Assembly: GCF_918741285.1 (NCBI RefSeq) | Contig: NZ_CAKKNC010000019.1 | Coordinates: forward strand, 24,714 to 88,713 | Length of the DNA: 64,000 nucleotides | Direction: 5' to 3' | From: Sphingobium sp. CECT 9361 | Lineage (GTDB): Bacteria > Pseudomonadota > Alphaproteobacteria > Sphingomonadales > Sphingomonadaceae | Part shown: piece by piece, positions 16,464-24,986 of the stretch | Position numbering within the stretch: position 1 is the first letter of the stretch | How the letters are laid out: each line of letters begins with the position of its first letter | The notes under the pieces: generated by a model | Database searches by the model: none | Seen by the model: the letters and a program-made list of their open reading frames with translations, nothing else | What the model was told of the DNA's origin: nothing | Made by a program: the position numbers and the translations under genes

Positions 16464-19400
16464 TCATTGGACGATCACCTTTTTGCCAGTGCCGATCAGG
16501 CGTGAACACTCTTCCCGAATGCCGGCGAGGGCGGAATCGAGCTGTTCTTCGGTCTCGACCCCTCCAGAGAAATAGCCGCCCAGTCTCACCGTCGCGACAC
16601 GATCGCCGTCGACGATGCGGTGCAGCTCCGCGATGGCGTCTTGCAGACGAGCCTCGCAGGCATCCAGCTCCGAACGGAGCTGAGGAATCGGCACCCGCTC
16701 TTGGTCCCGCGTCTTTCCGCGCTCCAAGGGTGACGCAAGCCTCTGCTGCTGATCCTGGTCGATGCCGTCCCAGCCAGGAGTATGTGCCAGTCGGTCCAGC
16801 GCTTGTGTGTACGCCGCAATCCGAACTGCCAACGCTTCGTCAAATCGACGCTCGTACTCGGCGTCGATCGCCGACGCGTTTTGCTCGATCGTTGGCAGCT
16901 CCCGGTAGAAGGTCTCGCGTGCCAAGAGATCTTCAAGCTCCGCCGCCTTGGCTCGGAGATCATCGCTCACATCAGACTCACCGCGCAGGAAGGGCCAAGC
17001 CGTCTTTAGCGCCTCTCGCGCCCGATCAAGGTCCCGCAAGCGAGGCTCCGAGAGTGCTTGTTCAATTTCGGTCGCGCGTTTGATGGCGTCCTTGATGGAG
17101 CGATGCGACGCATTGAACGTGGCGATCGCGTTGTCCTCTGAACCGCGCAGGACGGCCTTCATCTGACCGATGGCCCCCTCGATGACCGTAGCGCCGGGAA
17201 GGCGAGATGCGATGAGCTGGCCGTGCGCTGAGGCAACCGGGTCCTCATGTCGCGCGATCTCCTTGCGAAGCTCGGACACGATGGCGCCGGCATTGAGCTC
17301 GCGGACTTCGCTTCCAAACGTGTCCCGGAAGGCCTCCGATGCCTTCACAAGTTCCTCGAACTCAATGCCCTTTTTCGGCCGGAACGAGGCCTGACGGAAG
17401 AAATTGTTGTTCGAGAAAGTGTCGCGGGCTTCGATCCCTGTCGCGGAGTCGATCGTCTGGCCTTTGCTGGTCGCCTGAATCTTTCCCGCACGCAGCAAAG
17501 AGAGCACAAGCAGCCGGACAACTTCGAAGTCCCAACCGAAGGGCTCTTTCGCCAGTTCGTCCGCGAGGAATCGGCCGCTCGCGGTATCCCCGTAATTGGC
17601 GCGCTCCTCGATCCGTGACAGCACCTCGGCCAAGGCGCCACTTTCAGCACGGAAAACGGTCTTCCCCTTTTCGTCGCGCAAGAGCCCGAGCGTGCTGAAC
17701 ACCGACGGAAGACCTTGGAGGTTCTCCGCAGTAAACAGCGCATCGACGCCCTTCTTCAAGTCGGCAGGCTTGGCGGCGGCTTCCTTGAAGCGATCGAATA
17801 CCTCCGGGAGCACATCGCTCAGGATGTCAGCCGCGCTCTTGCCCATGTCGACGGCCCGATCGTCGGGGCTCCGGTCATTGCCGCGGAAACTGACACCGCC
17901 TGCCAGGCAGGCGGCCTTTATGAGCCGGCGGAGTTCGTCCTGGTGGCGTCTCTGCCGGATTTTCTCTTCGCCGATGAGCGCGGTTTCGTCCGCCGTTTTG
18001 GCTTCGCGTTCCTTCCTGGCCAGCATCTCCCTGGAGCGGAAGAGCTCGACTGTCTCTCGGTCTATCGCGTCGTTGAGCGCGACAGCCCAAAACACGCTCT
18101 TGCGTTCCTGTTGGCTGCGGGCGCGCAGTTCCGTCGCGAGTGTCTGGAAGGATGCGCCAACTTCCGCGAGTTGGACGTGGAACGTCAAGTCGCCATCGAC
18201 GACCTCTCGACCATGGATGGAGAGGCCAGCTTTGAACGTCTTGGTGTCAAAGAGCGTGTGGGTCGGCTGCGGCTGCCAGAAAGCGGTCAGCACCTCGGAG
18301 TAGATTCGATGTGCATCGCCCGGCTTGGGGCTGATGCCGTTGCGAATGCGCTCCCAGTCGTCTTCCGCCGGCGTCGGGATCCGATATCCGTCGTCGCCGA
18401 GGCGAACCTTGTTGGCAGCCTCGAGCTGACGCAGCGCGTCCTTCACTGCGGCGAGCTGGGAATCCCCGGCGACACCGGGATGCAGCGCTGCCGCGATGTT
18501 TTCCGCCGTGCGGTGAACGCTCTTTACGTATTGCAGCAGGCAAATCACCTTGGCGACCGGCTGCGCGAGCGGATGTTCAAGTTCCTTGGATATGGCGGAG
18601 ATCTTCGCCCGGACCTCAGAGCCGATGTTGCCCTCGACGAGGTCGTAGACCTGATCGAGCCTGGCTACGAAGCCGATTGGCTGGTCTGCAAGATTGACGG
18701 CCGGGTTGATGAGCAGCTGCTGGGCCAGCTTGATGATGGTGCGGTTTGCGCCGCCCACGTGCTTGCTCGCGCCGCCCTGTGTCCGAAGCCCCGAGACGAC
18801 CTGGATGATCAGATCAATCTGATAAGGCAGCAGCGGATAGAGATCGATGAAACTGTCACGCGCGAGCTCGGGCAGCTTGATATCGGCGGTGAGACGCGTG
18901 TGTTCCGTGAACCTTCCGCGATGCTGGTCAAATAGCTCTCCCAACGTCTTCTGCGCAGGGGCATTCTTCGACAGGACCCGTCGGCTGGTGACCTCGGAGA
19001 TATCCGACGGCTCCAAATGAACCTGCAGAGGGAAGCGATCCATGAGGCGTGCAAGCTCGATCTTCTTGTCGTCGAGGCCACTGACAAGCTCGCCGAGCTT
19101 CTCTTGCGAGGTGACGACGATCCAGTGTTTGCCGCGGCCTTTGACGCCGAGGCTCTGAACGACGGCCTGCAAGTCGAGCATCTTTTGTACGTCACGAGCG
19201 ACGAATTGGCCGACTTCGTCGATGACGAACATGAGCGCCTGGCCAGGTCGCCGGCGCTTCATCAATTCATTCGCCCGTTCCGCCAACTTACCCGGTGAGA
19301 TATCCGCCTTGTTCTTGACCGCCTTCACCCAGGAATCGGCCATCGGGTATGTCTCTGGATCAAGGCTGTGTAGAACCCGGCTGGCCTCGCTGAGGGCGAA

Positions 19401-19889
19401 AGCAACTTTGCCTTTTTCGTATGACCATTCCTTCTTGAAGAGGCGCCCGTATTCGGCCTCAAACCCTTCAAGCTGCCCCTTCTCTTCAAGGGCGATTTCC
19501 AGCTCGGAGAGGTCGAGATCTTTTGCGTAGCCGAGGCTTTGTAGGAAAAGCCCATACATGATCTCGGTGAGAGACTGGTTCCCGCTTCTTATGCCTCGGT
19601 CGGTCGAGACGTCGAAGATGACTGCATGTGTTGGAATTTGCTCGTTTATCGCCTTCAGAAGCACCTGAAGCTTGTTGTCACCGGCTCGTTGGGCGAACCG
19701 ATCCCCGGCGGGGATTCCCGCCACGTCACGGTTTTCAATCGATAGACCCAGCATCTTTGCAAAGCTGGACTTGCCCGAGCCAAAGAATCCGGACACCCAT
19801 ATCGCAATACCCTCGTGCGGCTTGTTTGGCGTCTCTCGGAACGCGTCAAAAATACTGGTGTAGTGAGACCGAATAGCATCGGTCACCAC
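16464..19889 (-). CDS. brxC: BREX ATPase BrxC, 3' part (gene interrupted by IS21 element)
   Basis: 1141 codons in frame with the 5' fragment at 22364-22501; joined without the insertion and one target copy they give a BrxC of 1180 aa, the usual size. P-loop VSGFFGSGKSSFAKML (residues 71-86 of the joined protein) and Walker B-like ALMFVIDEVGQFVARD; the rest is the large helical BrxC/PglY body. The apparent GTG start is simply codon 40, with no convincing ribosome-binding site before it. The first methionine in this part lies after the P-loop, so the interrupted gene is likely inactive or poorly made. Read-through from the insertion sequence could still give a protein lacking 39 residues. Confidence 0.88.
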   Translation of the reverse strand: MVTDAIRSHYTSIFDAFRETPNKPHEGIAIWVSGFFGSGKSSFAKMLGLSIENRDVAGIPAGDRFAQRAGDNKLQVLLKAINEQIPTHAVIFDVSTDRGIRSGNQSLTEIMYGLFLQSLGYAKDLDLSELEIALEEKGQLEGFEAEYGRLFKKEWSYEKGKVAFALSEASRVLHSLDPETYPMADSWVKAVKNKADISPGKLAERANELMKRRRPGQALMFVIDEVGQFVARDVQKMLDLQAVVQSLGVKGRGKHWIVVTSQEKLGELVSGLDDKKIELARLMDRFPLQVHLEPSDISEVTSRRVLSKNAPAQKTLGELFDQHRGRFTEHTRLTADIKLPELARDSFIDLYPLLPYQIDLIIQVVSGLRTQGGASKHVGGANRTIIKLAQQLLINPAVNLADQPIGFVARLDQVYDLVEGNIGSEVRAKISAISKELEHPLAQPVAKVICLLQYVKSVHRTAENIAAALHPGVAGDSQLAAVKDALRQLEAANKVRLGDDGYRIPTPAEDDWERIRNGISPKPGDAHRIYSEVLTAFWQPQPTHTLFDTKTFKAGLSIHGREVVDGDLTFHVQLAEVGASFQTLATELRARSQQERKSVFWAVALNDAIDRETVELFRSREMLARKEREAKTADETALIGEEKIRQRRHQDELRRLIKAACLAGGVSFRGNDRSPDDRAVDMGKSAADILSDVLPEVFDRFKEAAAKPADLKKGVDALFTAENLQGLPSVFSTLGLLRDEKGKTVFRAESGALAEVLSRIEERANYGDTASGRFLADELAKEPFGWDFEVVRLLVLSLLRAGKIQATSKGQTIDSATGIEARDTFSNNNFFRQASFRPKKGIEFEELVKASEAFRDTFGSEVRELNAGAIVSELRKEIARHEDPVASAHGQLIASRLPGATVIEGAIGQMKAVLRGSEDNAIATFNASHRSIKDAIKRATEIEQALSEPRLRDLDRAREALKTAWPFLRGESDVSDDLRAKAAELEDLLARETFYRELPTIEQNASAIDAEYERRFDEALAVRIAAYTQALDRLAHTPGWDGIDQDQQQRLASPLERGKTRDQERVPIPQLRSELDACEARLQDAIAELHRIVDGDRVATVRLGGYFSGGVETEEQLDSALAGIREECSRLIGTGKKVIVQ

Positions 19890-19890
19890 G
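19885..19890. repeat. target-site duplication of IS21 element (left copy)
   Basis: ACCACG directly abuts the left terminal repeat and is repeated at 22380-22385. Removing the element with one copy rejoins codons ...INEYVV and TDAIRS of brxC in frame. Confidence 0.9.
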
Positions 19891-19979
19891 TGTTGAGTTG
19901 CACTGAGAAGTGACCCGGGATTTTCATTGAGAAGTGACCCGGGTGGGCGTGGATGATGTGCTGCCTGCGACGAGCAGGG

Positions 19980-20759
19980 TCAAGCGGGTGATTTGTCCTT
20001 TCTGGATTTTGGGGCGGCGGAACTGGCTCTGAAGCGGAAGCTGTCATTGCCGGTTTCAAGGATATGGCAATGATGCGTGAGGCGATCCAGCAGGGCGGTG
20101 GTCATTTTGGCATCGCCAAAGATACTGGACCACTCGCTGAAGCTCAGGTTGGTGGTGATAACAACGCTGGTCCGCTCATAGAGTTTGCTGAGCAGATGGA
20201 ACAGCATGGCCCCGCCTGAAGGGCTGAAGGGTAGATATCCCAGCTCATCAAGGATGACGAGGTCGAGGCGCAACAGACGCTCGGCCAACTGGCCCGCTCT
20301 GTTTGCGGCCTTTTCCTGCTCCAACGCATTGACCAGATCGACGGTGGAGAAGAAGCGGATCTTTTTGCGGTGATGCTCAACCGCCTGGACGCCCAAAGCC
20401 GTCGCGATGTGGCTTTTGCCGGTGCCTGGTCCGCCGATCAGTACGACGTTGTCGGCGCTATCCATAAAGTCACCACGGTGAAGTTGACGCACGAGCGCCT
20501 CGTTGACCTCACTGACGGCAAAGTCGAAGCCTGCCAGATCCTTGTAGGCCGGGAACCGGGCTGCCTTGATCTGGTAAGCAATGGACCTGACCTCCCGCTC
20601 GGACATCTCCGCCTTGAGAAGCTGTGAGAGGATCGGAACGGCAGCATCAAAGGCTGGCGCGCCCTGCTCGATCAGATCACCAGCGGCTTGCGCCATGCCA
20701 TACATTTTGAGGCCACGTAGCATGACAACCACAGCGGCGCTGGCCGGATCATGACGCAT
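19980..20759 (-). CDS. istB: IS21-family helper ATPase IstB
   Basis: 259 aa AAA+ ATPase that assists the IstA transposase in target choice. Walker A GGPGTGKSHIATALG (about residues 108-122), Walker B LVILDELGYLPFS (about 169-181), and sensor VVITTNLSFSEW. Full length for the family. Overlaps istA by 11 nt. Confidence 0.95.
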   Translation of the reverse strand: MRHDPASAAVVVMLRGLKMYGMAQAAGDLIEQGAPAFDAAVPILSQLLKAEMSEREVRSIAYQIKAARFPAYKDLAGFDFAVSEVNEALVRQLHRGDFMDSADNVVLIGGPGTGKSHIATALGVQAVEHHRKKIRFFSTVDLVNALEQEKAANRAGQLAERLLRLDLVILDELGYLPFSPSGGAMLFHLLSKLYERTSVVITTNLSFSEWSSIFGDAKMTTALLDRLTHHCHILETGNDSFRFRASSAAPKSRKDKSPA

Positions 20760-22278
20760 GGCGTAACGCCCTCAGCGTGTCGTAGCGTTCGACATCGGCA
20801 ACAGGCTCCTGGGCGAGGCGCAGGGCCTGCGGGGCATCGATTGGGGATGCCGGTGGAGCCTTGCCATCGATCAGGCGGTGCAGAACATTGAGGATGTGGG
20901 TTTTGGTCGGCACCCCAGCTTCGAGGGCCAGTTCGACGGCGCTGAGCACAGCCTGTTCGTTATGCTGTAGAACAAGGGCGAGGATTTCGACCATCTCCCT
21001 GTCACCACCGAGCCGCTTGAGCAGATGCCCCTGCAGTTGCCGGAAGGCTTCGGGCATTTCGAGGAATGGCGCCCCATTGCGCAAAGCGCCAGGCTTGCGC
21101 TGAACAACTGCCAGATAGTGCCGCCAGTCATAGATCGTCTGCCCCGGCTTCTGGTGAGAACGGTCGATAATCCGGTTGTGCTCGCACAAGATTTGCCCCT
21201 CGGCCGCGATGACCAACCGATCAGGATAGACCCGCAGGCTCACTGGCCGGTTCGCAAAGGATGCAGGAACGCTATAGCGATTGCGCTCGAACGCGATCAG
21301 GCAGGTCGGCGACACGCGCTTGGTATGTTCGACAAAGCCATCGAAGGCCCGCCCCATCGGCATCAGGCTGATAATCTCAACGGCGTGCACATCGGCAACT
21401 GTGCCGGGGAGGACGCCATGCTGGATTTCTCCCCATTGTGCGATGCACCGCTCTTCCAACCAGGCATTGAGGGCATCAAGATCTGGGAAGTTGGGCATTG
21501 GCTGCCATAACCGTCGACGCGCATCCTGAACGTTTTTCTCGACCTGACCTTTCTCCCAGCCTGAGGCCGGATTGCAAAAATCCGTTTCGAACAGGTAGTG
21601 GCTGGCCATGGCAGCGAACCGCGCATTGACCTGTCGGACTTTGCCCTGGCCGATCCGGTCTACAGCCGTCTTCATATTGTCGAATATTCCACGCTGAGGC
21701 ACGCCGCCCAGCACCCGGAAGGCCTGCGTCAGTGCGTCGAACAACATCTCGTGCGTTTGCAGCAGATAGGCTCGCGTGATGAACGCCCGACTGTGGGAGA
21801 GCTTGGTATGGGCCACCTGCAGCTTGGTAGGCCGGCCATTCAGAAGGGCGTAATCTTCACTCCAATCGAACTGAAAGGCCTCACCGGGCTGGAAGATCAG
21901 CGGTACGAATGTGCCGCGCCCACTGGTTTGCTTTTCATATTGGCGTTCGGTCTTCCACGAGCGGGCGAAGGCGGCAACACGGCTGTATGATCCCTCGTAG
22001 CCCAGCTTAACCAGATCTGCATGTAGCTGCTTGGCTGTTCGCTTCTGTTTGCGCGACTTGCCAGATTCCACCCGCAGCCACGTCGTCAGTTTTTCTGCAA
22101 ACTGATCAAGCTTGCTCGGCCGTTTGGGAACCTTGAACGTCGGCTCCACCGCGTCATCGCGCAGATATTTGCGGATCGTGTTGCGCGATAATCCAGTCCG
22201 CCGCCGGATCTCGCGAATGGGGATGCCTTGCCGAAAATGCCAGCGGCGGATCACACTGAGTAGGTCCATGTCGATCAC
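20749..22278 (-). CDS. istA: IS21-family transposase IstA
   Basis: 509 aa. N-terminal helix-turn-helix (IREIRRRTGLSRNTIRKYL), then a DDE integrase core: FQFDWSED (first D), GIFDNMKTAVDR (second D) and WEKGQVEKNVQ (E). The start is a GTG at 22278 preceded by AGGAGG at 7 nt. Full length, so the element is probably competent. Confidence 0.95.
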   Translation of the reverse strand: MIDMDLLSVIRRWHFRQGIPIREIRRRTGLSRNTIRKYLRDDAVEPTFKVPKRPSKLDQFAEKLTTWLRVESGKSRKQKRTAKQLHADLVKLGYEGSYSRVAAFARSWKTERQYEKQTSGRGTFVPLIFQPGEAFQFDWSEDYALLNGRPTKLQVAHTKLSHSRAFITRAYLLQTHEMLFDALTQAFRVLGGVPQRGIFDNMKTAVDRIGQGKVRQVNARFAAMASHYLFETDFCNPASGWEKGQVEKNVQDARRRLWQPMPNFPDLDALNAWLEERCIAQWGEIQHGVLPGTVADVHAVEIISLMPMGRAFDGFVEHTKRVSPTCLIAFERNRYSVPASFANRPVSLRVYPDRLVIAAEGQILCEHNRIIDRSHQKPGQTIYDWRHYLAVVQRKPGALRNGAPFLEMPEAFRQLQGHLLKRLGGDREMVEILALVLQHNEQAVLSAVELALEAGVPTKTHILNVLHRLIDGKAPPASPIDAPQALRLAQEPVADVERYDTLRALRHAS

Positions 22279-22363
22279 TCCGATGCCTCCTGACTGTCAG
22301 CCAGGGGCGAGGAAAACATGGGTCAATTCTCAGTGAAAACTTATAACCCTCCCGGGTCACTTC

Positions 22364-22501
22364 TCAGTGCAACTCAACAACCACGTACTCGTTGATCTCG
22401 TCGCGCAGAATATCGTCGCTGGTCTGGTCGACCTTGATGACTTCTTCAATCCGACGATGGATGTCGTTCGCAAAGAGACTTTTGATCGGTTCGTTGGCCA
22501 T
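22364..22501 (-). pseudogene. brxC: brxC 5' fragment upstream of IS21 element
   Basis: Begins MANEPIKSLFANDIHRRIEE, the characteristic BrxC N-terminus, and reads DEINEYVV up to codon 41 before entering the insertion sequence and stopping at a TGA after four foreign residues. The ATG is 13 nt after the brxB stop. This short 45-aa reading frame is the displaced start of the gene at 16464-19889. Confidence 0.9.
22380..22385. repeat. target-site duplication of IS21 element (right copy)
   Basis: ACCACG follows the right terminal repeat directly and matches 19885-19890. Confidence 0.9.
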
Positions 22502-22514
22502 CACTGCAATCCCG

Positions 22515-23090
22515 TCAAAAGATTTTCGGGCGATAGTTATGCTCGGCAGCGAGCACGCCCATGAATCGGAGCCCAGCAGCGCCGTCCAGATCGCCTGGGT
22601 AGAACAAGACCGTTGGCACGGTGACCCGTCCCTTCAGCTGCTCCAGCAACGAGAATGTGCGGTAGACAGGGAACAAGGCGCCCGTCCGCATGATGAAGAC
22701 GACGTCGCGGAGCGGGTCGGGATCGTCAGGCATCCGCGCAGCCACCAGGTCAACCAAGGGCGCGTATTCCGAAAGGACCGAATGCACGGTCTCGACGATC
22801 GTGTCCGTGCCCTGCTCGCGTTCCGCTGCGAACCAATCATCGAGTGGTCTTTGAGATTGCATTGCCTCATCCAGGCACTGCGCCAACGATATGCGGCTTA
22901 CGCGCTTTCCCTTCTGCTTGAGCCGGGTCTCAAGCAGGGTGATTTGTTTGCGTAACTCGAATTCCTCGTCGGGTTCGTAGCGGCAGAGCGCGTAAGGCAT
23001 ATCGTGGTAAGCGCTTATGCGCTCACGCGGGTCAGCCAGCTCAAGTATGGGTTCGAGGCTCGTCTTGATCCGGTGTATGAGATCGCTCAT
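22515..23090 (-). CDS. brxB: BREX protein BrxB (DUF1788)
   Basis: 191 aa, normal BrxB length. Ends with the family pattern FYPGDLDGAAGLRFMG...HNYRPKIF. In BREX, BrxB is a small non-enzymatic core component. Overlaps brxA by 4 nt and is followed 13 nt later by brxC. Confidence 0.9.
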   Translation of the reverse strand: MSDLIHRIKTSLEPILELADPRERISAYHDMPYALCRYEPDEEFELRKQITLLETRLKQKGKRVSRISLAQCLDEAMQSQRPLDDWFAAEREQGTDTIVETVHSVLSEYAPLVDLVAARMPDDPDPLRDVVFIMRTGALFPVYRTFSLLEQLKGRVTVPTVLFYPGDLDGAAGLRFMGVLAAEHNYRPKIF

Positions 23091-23872
23091 GCCACCATCC
23101 TTTCCGCATACTCGCAGGCATTGGCGCAGGGCAGCGTGAGTTGGATGATGCTGCCGGCGATCTGGTAGTCCACCTTCCGATACTGATGAAGGCGAAGGAG
23201 CTCCCGCTCTACATCCGAGGGCAACATCAGGAACATCCGCCAGTCTTCCGAGCCGAGAACTTTGCGTGGGCTTTGCGTCTGCTCCCGAAGCGCATAGATG
23301 AAATAGAGGAAGCTCCGCTCAGGGAGGTGGTAGCCAGAAAATTCTTTGACAACACTCCCGCGGAGCAGCCCAAAATCGACCGCTATTTTGAGCAGAGCGG
23401 CGGCAACGCGATTCAGCGTGGTCTCGCTCCAGACGTGTTCAATCTTGCCACCTCGAAGCCGGACACTGCGGATATGTTCGTAGAGATCTTCGGGGCGGAC
23501 GCGATAGGCGCCCGATGTATAAGTCGGGAAGAGCCAGTTCACGAGGAAATCTCGAAGCAAAAATTCGTCCCGCGTCATGTGCCACAGAAGAATTGGCTTC
23601 CATTCTTCAATGGGGCAGCCGCTTCGGGCCAATAGGACAAGCGCGCGATCGCGATCATTTGGGTCGAACCGCCGATTCAGCACAAAGATAAAATCTCGCA
23701 GCCGAGCAGCGGTGCGAACGCCAATGAAATTTTCGCGCCTCAGGCGTTCGAGATTCTCCTTTTTTGACAACCCAAAATCCCATGCGGCAAAGACCGCATA
23801 CGTCTCGTCGATCATTGCTCCCTTGATGAGGGTGAACGACGAAGCAATGTGGGATCGGGCCGGCGGTTTCAT
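23087..23872 (-). CDS. brxA: BREX protein BrxA (DUF1819)
   Basis: 261 aa helical protein of the DUF1819 family; BrxA of other systems is a small DNA-binding core protein. Features: SFTLIKGAMIDETYAVFAAW opening, central LLWHMTRDEFLLRDFLVNWL, and LPERSFLYFIYAL. Overlaps the brxE-like gene upstream and brxB downstream by 4 nt each, so the first genes form one coupled unit. Confidence 0.9.
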   Translation of the reverse strand: MKPPARSHIASSFTLIKGAMIDETYAVFAAWDFGLSKKENLERLRRENFIGVRTAARLRDFIFVLNRRFDPNDRDRALVLLARSGCPIEEWKPILLWHMTRDEFLLRDFLVNWLFPTYTSGAYRVRPEDLYEHIRSVRLRGGKIEHVWSETTLNRVAAALLKIAVDFGLLRGSVVKEFSGYHLPERSFLYFIYALREQTQSPRKVLGSEDWRMFLMLPSDVERELLRLHQYRKVDYQIAGSIIQLTLPCANACEYAERMVA

Positions 23873-24432
23873 GCGTTGTCCAGACGCGCGTATGGGACGG
23901 CCAGTGCGCCTGGCTCCCCACGCGCGAATCCGAGCGCAAGCGATGCGACGTTCTGATTTGTGCTGGTGAACGGCCCAGGCAAAGGCACTGCGCGGCCTTC
24001 TGCCGAGCGCCTTAATCGCGAGAACAACTCGGACTCTTCGTCTGTGATTAAGTTGAATGACTGGATCGCTGTCTTCAGCTCAGTTTCTTTCAACGTCTCC
24101 AGTTCCAGAAAAAATGGCTTCCATTCGTCTGCGTTGTCGAGCCACCGTTCCCAATGCGCCTCGAATTCTTCCTCTACTGCTTCGGGAAGTTGCCAGAGGG
24201 TGACACTATGTGGCGGATTGAAGACTTCACGGCAGCGAAATGCTGCGACCGCGAATACGGAGCGAGCCTGCGCAAAATAATGGGTGCGGGGAAACCCTCG
24301 CCGAATCGTGGCAGCCCCAAGGCGCCCTAGCTGGCCGCGGGTATTCCACCATCTGGCGAGATCCATCTCACCAATTCGGGCGACGACCAATCGCAATTTC
24401 AACAGTCGATCAAAATCGATCTCTGCATTCAT
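23869..24432 (-). CDS. brxE: BrxE-family BREX protein
   Basis: 187 aa. The N-terminal stretch LRLVVARIGEMDLARWWNT followed by RGQLG and the C-terminal SLALGFARGEPGALAVPYARLD resemble BrxE, a small protein described from type 6 BREX that sits just before brxA, as here. All other genes match type 1 BREX (it ends with brxL, with no brxD or brxHI). Assigned from remembered family pattern and gene position; no enzymatic motif is visible. Confidence 0.7.
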   Translation of the reverse strand: MNAEIDFDRLLKLRLVVARIGEMDLARWWNTRGQLGRLGAATIRRGFPRTHYFAQARSVFAVAAFRCREVFNPPHSVTLWQLPEAVEEEFEAHWERWLDNADEWKPFFLELETLKETELKTAIQSFNLITDEESELFSRLRRSAEGRAVPLPGPFTSTNQNVASLALGFARGEPGALAVPYARLDNA

Positions 24433-24527
24433 ATTTCTTCAACCACCCTCAATGCGACCCGCGCGAGCAAGACATTTGAACCGTCTCCTGAGAAAGAAGG
24501 GTCTGGCTCAAGCACGTTTGGACCATT

Positions 24528-24722
24528 TCAGCTCTTTCCCTCTTTGCGGGAATTCGCCTTCTTTTCTTCGATCCAACGATCGATGTCAGCGCGCTGAAAA
24601 CGCCACTGCCCGCCCACCTTGAAGGCAGGGAGTTCATTTTTCTGAGCCATTGTATAGACGGTCTTCTCGGCGACCTTCAGCAATAGGGCCATCTCTGGGA
24701 GGGTCAGAATCTCATCCGTCAT
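24528..24722 (-). CDS. excisionase/MerR-like helix-turn-helix protein
   Basis: 64 aa helix-turn-helix 17 domain: LTLPEMALLLKVAEKTVYTM then LPAFKVGGQWRFQRADIDRWI, the classic excisionase-type DNA-binding fold. Start chosen at 24722 because GGAGCGG lies about 5 nt upstream; an in-frame ATG at 24755 is less favoured. It is 95 nt before brxE in the same direction, so it is a candidate regulator of the BREX operon, though it could be a leftover excisionase. Confidence 0.75.
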   Translation of the reverse strand: MTDEILTLPEMALLLKVAEKTVYTMAQKNELPAFKVGGQWRFQRADIDRWIEEKKANSRKEGKS

Positions 24723-24986
24723 TGACCGCTCCGAGGTGTAAAAGACGACAATCATTGCCAGCCTTCGCCAAAGATAGCCAACGATTTTTTAGGCTTGCGA
24801 ACGAGCGGTCAGCAACCCTCATGGGGAGTTAGAGGAAAGCCTAAGCTCACCTCCCTTACGAAACGGTGGCGGCTCCCAGGAGATGTGCGATGATCCGCAA
24901 AATCTACGGCTCAGCCGGCGGTTGGAGCGCGTCGGCGGCGCCATGACGCCCAGTCAGCAGCCGCCTATCTTACTGCCCAACGCCAA

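Larger units (their letters stand above)
19891..22379 (-). mobile_element. IS21-family insertion sequence inside brxC
   Basis: 2489-bp element with 30-bp perfect terminal inverted repeats (19891-19920 and 22350-22379) starting TGTTGAGTTGCACTGAGAAG. The motif GAGAAGTGACCCGGG is repeated inside the left end (19929-19943), as is common for multiple transposase-binding sites in IS21 elements. It encodes istA and istB in the usual overlapping order on the minus strand, the same direction as brxC. Confidence 0.95.

Noticed and set aside
17715..18935. 406-codon plus-strand frame opposite brxC
   Set aside because: Shadow of brxC; low-complexity composition and no ribosome-binding site.
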